In this document: in pieces, positions 36,656-38,562 of the stretch
How the letters are laid out: each line of letters opens with the position of its first letter
Position numbering within the stretch: position 1 is the stretch's first letter
NCBI GenBank assembly: GCA_002049545.1
Contig: LLYT01000016.1
Span: 1-38,562 of the forward strand
Source: Deltaproteobacteria bacterium tcs-42
Lineage (GTDB): Bacteria; Desulfobacterota; Desulfuromonadia; Desulfuromonadales; Geopsychrobacteraceae
Direction: 5' to 3'
DNA: 38,562 nt
Position numbers and translations under genes: made by a program
The notes under the pieces: generated by a model
Seen by the model: the letters and a program-made list of their open reading frames with translations, nothing else
The model's database searches: none
Told to the model about the DNA's origin: nothing

Positions 36656-38115
36656 GTCACGACATTAAACTTCCTTATCTTGATTTTCTGGGGCTCAAGC
36701 GGAATCCTTTTCCAGTGACCCCGGATGCCGATGATTTTTTCGTATCGACAGATATTGATATGGTCGTTACTGAACTGGTCCATGGGATTACTATGCGTAA
36801 GGGTTTTTTTGTTCTCACTGGAGAAGTGGGAGTCGGAAAAACCACAATCAGCCGCAAAATTTTGCAAATCCTCACAGCTGAAAATATCTGCACCTCTCTG
36901 GTCTTTCATTCCCTGTTGCCGAAGATGGGGCTTATCAGGCAAATCAATATCGACTTCGGGGTTGAAGATGAAGGGGGGGAACCCGTTGATGAAATTGAAA
37001 AGCTCAACAGGTTTGTGCTGCAACAGAATGAACAAGGGAAAAATTGTGCGATCATTATTGATGATGCCCAGAATTTAAGTTGGGAGTCTCTGGAAGTTAT
37101 CAGGATGATTTCGAATCTCGAAGGGAATAGCAAAAAGCTGGTTCAGATTCTCCTTGTCGGGCAGCCGGAATTGAACGACCGTCTGAATAGCGATAATCTA
37201 CGGCAGTTAAAGTCGAGAATTGTCATTCAGCACGAAATTTCCACCCTCTCTCTACGGGGGTTGCAGAAGTATATTGACTTTAAGTTGACCACGACCGGTC
37301 CGACGCGTCTGTCCTCTCCACCCGATGTCTTGAAAGTAATCTACAAAGTGACAAAAGGGAACTTACGCAAGGTCAATATCTTGATGGATCGTTGTCTGTA
37401 TGTTGCCTATTCGGGTCAGTCCCACTCTTTAACTCCCGGGATGGTGCGCCAGGCGGCTACCGATTTAAAATTTGTAACATCCCGATTATCCAGAAGAGGG
37501 TGGTCGGTTGCTGCTATTTTATTGCTTGCAGCCCTTTCATGTGGCGGGATGCTCCTGACCGGTTTTTCAGTTTCTGAATTGAATACAGAAAAATCACCTT
37601 CATTGCGGCACCCGATCGTCCGCTCAGAAGAAAAGCCTCCCCTGCTACCAGAGCCAATAGTGACTTTTTTGGCAAAATATAATCTGGAGAGCTATGCTCG
37701 CCAGTTCTGGGAAGCGATTCAGAGTGATAGCCTGCTTTTGTTCGCACAGGAAATATACCAGGCCAAGGGGCTGCAACTGGTCAGTTTTCTTGAGGTTCCT
37801 GACAATTTGAAAAGCATGGATGCACTGCGGATAACCGGTAAGAAGGAAGGTAAACCGTATTATATCTTTTTCTGGAAACCGCAGCTCAGTATTGAAAAAT
37901 TTCATCTATGGCATCGGGGGAAGAAGATCGTACAGCTTCAGCACCTTCTTGAGGGTCAATACTATACCGGCCGGATTGACGGTATTGTCGGGCACAGGCT
38001 TATTCAGGCCATTGTAGATTTCCAAACTGAATTGAATTTGCCTGTTACTGGAATTCCAGACAGCTCAACCCTCTTTGTTCTATGTTCGTTAAAAAATGAG
38101 TCTGAGAGAATATAA
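36652..38115 (+). CDS. MshM/ExeA-like AAA ATPase with C-terminal peptidoglycan-binding domain
   Basis: 487 residues. The AAA core has Walker A GEVGVGKTT (57-65) and Walker B CAIIIDDAQ (132-140), followed by a sensor region up to about 275. A membrane helix lies at 284-306. The periplasmic part ends with a PG_binding_1-type helical domain (about 425-478; LQHLLEGQYYTGRIDGIVG). ExeA proteins of this form help a secretin pass and anchor in the peptidoglycan. ATG at 36652 overlaps the previous stop; ATG at 36643 adds three residues. Confidence 0.88.
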   Translation: MSHDIKLPYLDFLGLKRNPFPVTPDADDFFVSTDIDMVVTELVHGITMRKGFFVLTGEVGVGKTTISRKILQILTAENICTSLVFHSLLPKMGLIRQINIDFGVEDEGGEPVDEIEKLNRFVLQQNEQGKNCAIIIDDAQNLSWESLEVIRMISNLEGNSKKLVQILLVGQPELNDRLNSDNLRQLKSRIVIQHEISTLSLRGLQKYIDFKLTTTGPTRLSSPPDVLKVIYKVTKGNLRKVNILMDRCLYVAYSGQSHSLTPGMVRQAATDLKFVTSRLSRRGWSVAAILLLAALSCGGMLLTGFSVSELNTEKSPSLRHPIVRSEEKPPLLPEPIVTFLAKYNLESYARQFWEAIQSDSLLLFAQEIYQAKGLQLVSFLEVPDNLKSMDALRITGKKEGKPYYIFFWKPQLSIEKFHLWHRGKKIVQLQHLLEGQYYTGRIDGIVGHRLIQAIVDFQTELNLPVTGIPDSSTLFVLCSLKNESERI

Positions 38116-38420
38116 TGACTGAAACGACAAAACGTAAACCAATTGGCGTTATTTTGCGGGAAAAGGGTGTTATTAACGCAGATCATGTTCAATTTGCCCT
38201 GATGGAACAAAAAATATCTACCGAGCGTTTTGGTGAAATTTTAGAGCGGCTTGGTTTTATCACTCAGTATGATGTTGCTACGACTATTGCCTGGCAGGAA
38301 AATCTTCCCTACCTGGATATTGAAGATGTGGTGCCCGGAGAAAAAGAACTGCAACTTTTTAATAAGAAAATCTGCCTCAATAACCTTTTTTTACCGATCA
38401 AGATTGATGGTAATTGTTAA
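38115..38420 (+). pseudogene. MshE/GspE-type assembly ATPase, truncated after the MshEN domain by an insertion
   Basis: Only 101 residues remain. They contain two consecutive MshEN-type motifs: PIGVILREKGVI...ALMEQ (about 9-32) and RFGEILERLGFIT...TIAWQ (about 38-61). Motifs of this type bind cyclic di-GMP in MshE. The first motif has Pro where Arg is usual; the second keeps RFG. The N2/ATPase domain expected to follow (about 450 more residues) is absent, and the frame ends at TAA 38418 where insertion-sequence-like DNA begins. ATG overlaps the previous stop (TAATG). The missing part may lie beyond the window. Confidence 0.8.
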
Positions 38421-38562
38421 GTGCCAGCACATCGTAGACAAAAAAATGTGCCAGGACATCGTTTACAAAATAGATCTCTGACAATCGAATAGCCACCCTT
38501 TATTCTTCTGAGCATTTCCACTGTGGAGGTGCTCATGAATGAAGAAGAAAAACTACGTATCT
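38415..38562 (+). mobile_element. left end of an insertion sequence (partial)
   Basis: Two near-identical blocks, GTGCCAGCACATCGTAGAC at 38421 and GTGCCAGGACATCGTTTAC at 38448, repeat at a 27-base interval. They look like paired transposase-binding sites at an IS end. A 65-base leader and a candidate transposase start follow. The exact terminus, target duplication and family cannot be set without the right end. Confidence 0.65.
38535..38562 (+). CDS. start of a putative transposase (truncated by the window edge)
   Basis: ATG at 38535 behind a strong GGAGGT gives MNEEEKLRI before the window ends. Position inside the IS-like end suggests a transposase. Nine residues are too few to name a family. 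Confidence 0.45.

Overview
The window looks like a chromosomal segment of a Gram-negative, probably anaerobic deltaproteobacterium of the Desulfuromonas/Geobacter/Pelobacter type. This is inference from gene order, protein style, a leucine T-box in front of leuA (known from that group) and a small clostridial-type ferredoxin. No taxonomic marker was searched.

Layout. (1) 1-274: left edge with a possible group II intron 3' remnant, one copy of a ~145-bp dispersed repeat and a strong hairpin terminator. (2) 275-2538, minus strand: lptG and lptF for LPS export. (3) 2792-11515, plus strand: the conserved growth cluster rpsB-tsf-pyrH-frr, a 54-residue ferredoxin, then uppS-cdsA-dxr-rseP-tsaB and a small DUF465 protein. 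cdsA appears to start at ATT. (4) 11717-24203: branched-chain amino acid genes ilvB-ilvN, the lipid genes psd-pssA, a T-box leader, then leuA-leuC-leuD-ilvD, a minus-strand DsbC-like gene, and leuB behind its own promoter. ilvC is not present. (5) 24381-25869: a lone EcfT-like membrane protein and truA. (6) 26067-38562: an MSHA-like type IV pilus region. It has a 1129-residue prepilin-adhesin fusion (minus), a divergent pseudopilin (plus), and a tightly coupled run encoding PilO/GspM-like, GspL/PilM-PilN-like, PilP/MshK-like, secretin (MshL-like), MshN-like, hypothetical, MshM/ExeA-like and MshE-like proteins. The MshE-like gene is cut after about 100 codons by what looks like the left end of an insertion sequence.

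Four families of palindromic dispersed repeats sit in the gaps of regions 1 and 4-6. They are a GGGACTGTCCC bipartite element (four copies), a GTGTCGTGTC-ended MITE (one full copy and one shorter copy), the ~145-bp repeat (two inverted copies) and a GGTGGGC/GCCCACC REP-like cluster. They fall at gene 3' ends, inside the leu gene series and in the leuB 5' untranslated region.

The most unusual biology is the giant prepilin fused to two LamG modules, bracketed by a duplicated Ig-like module. It would put a lectin-like adhesin directly on a pilin. The neighbouring assembly ATPase gene is interrupted, with its c-di-GMP-binding MshEN region largely left intact.
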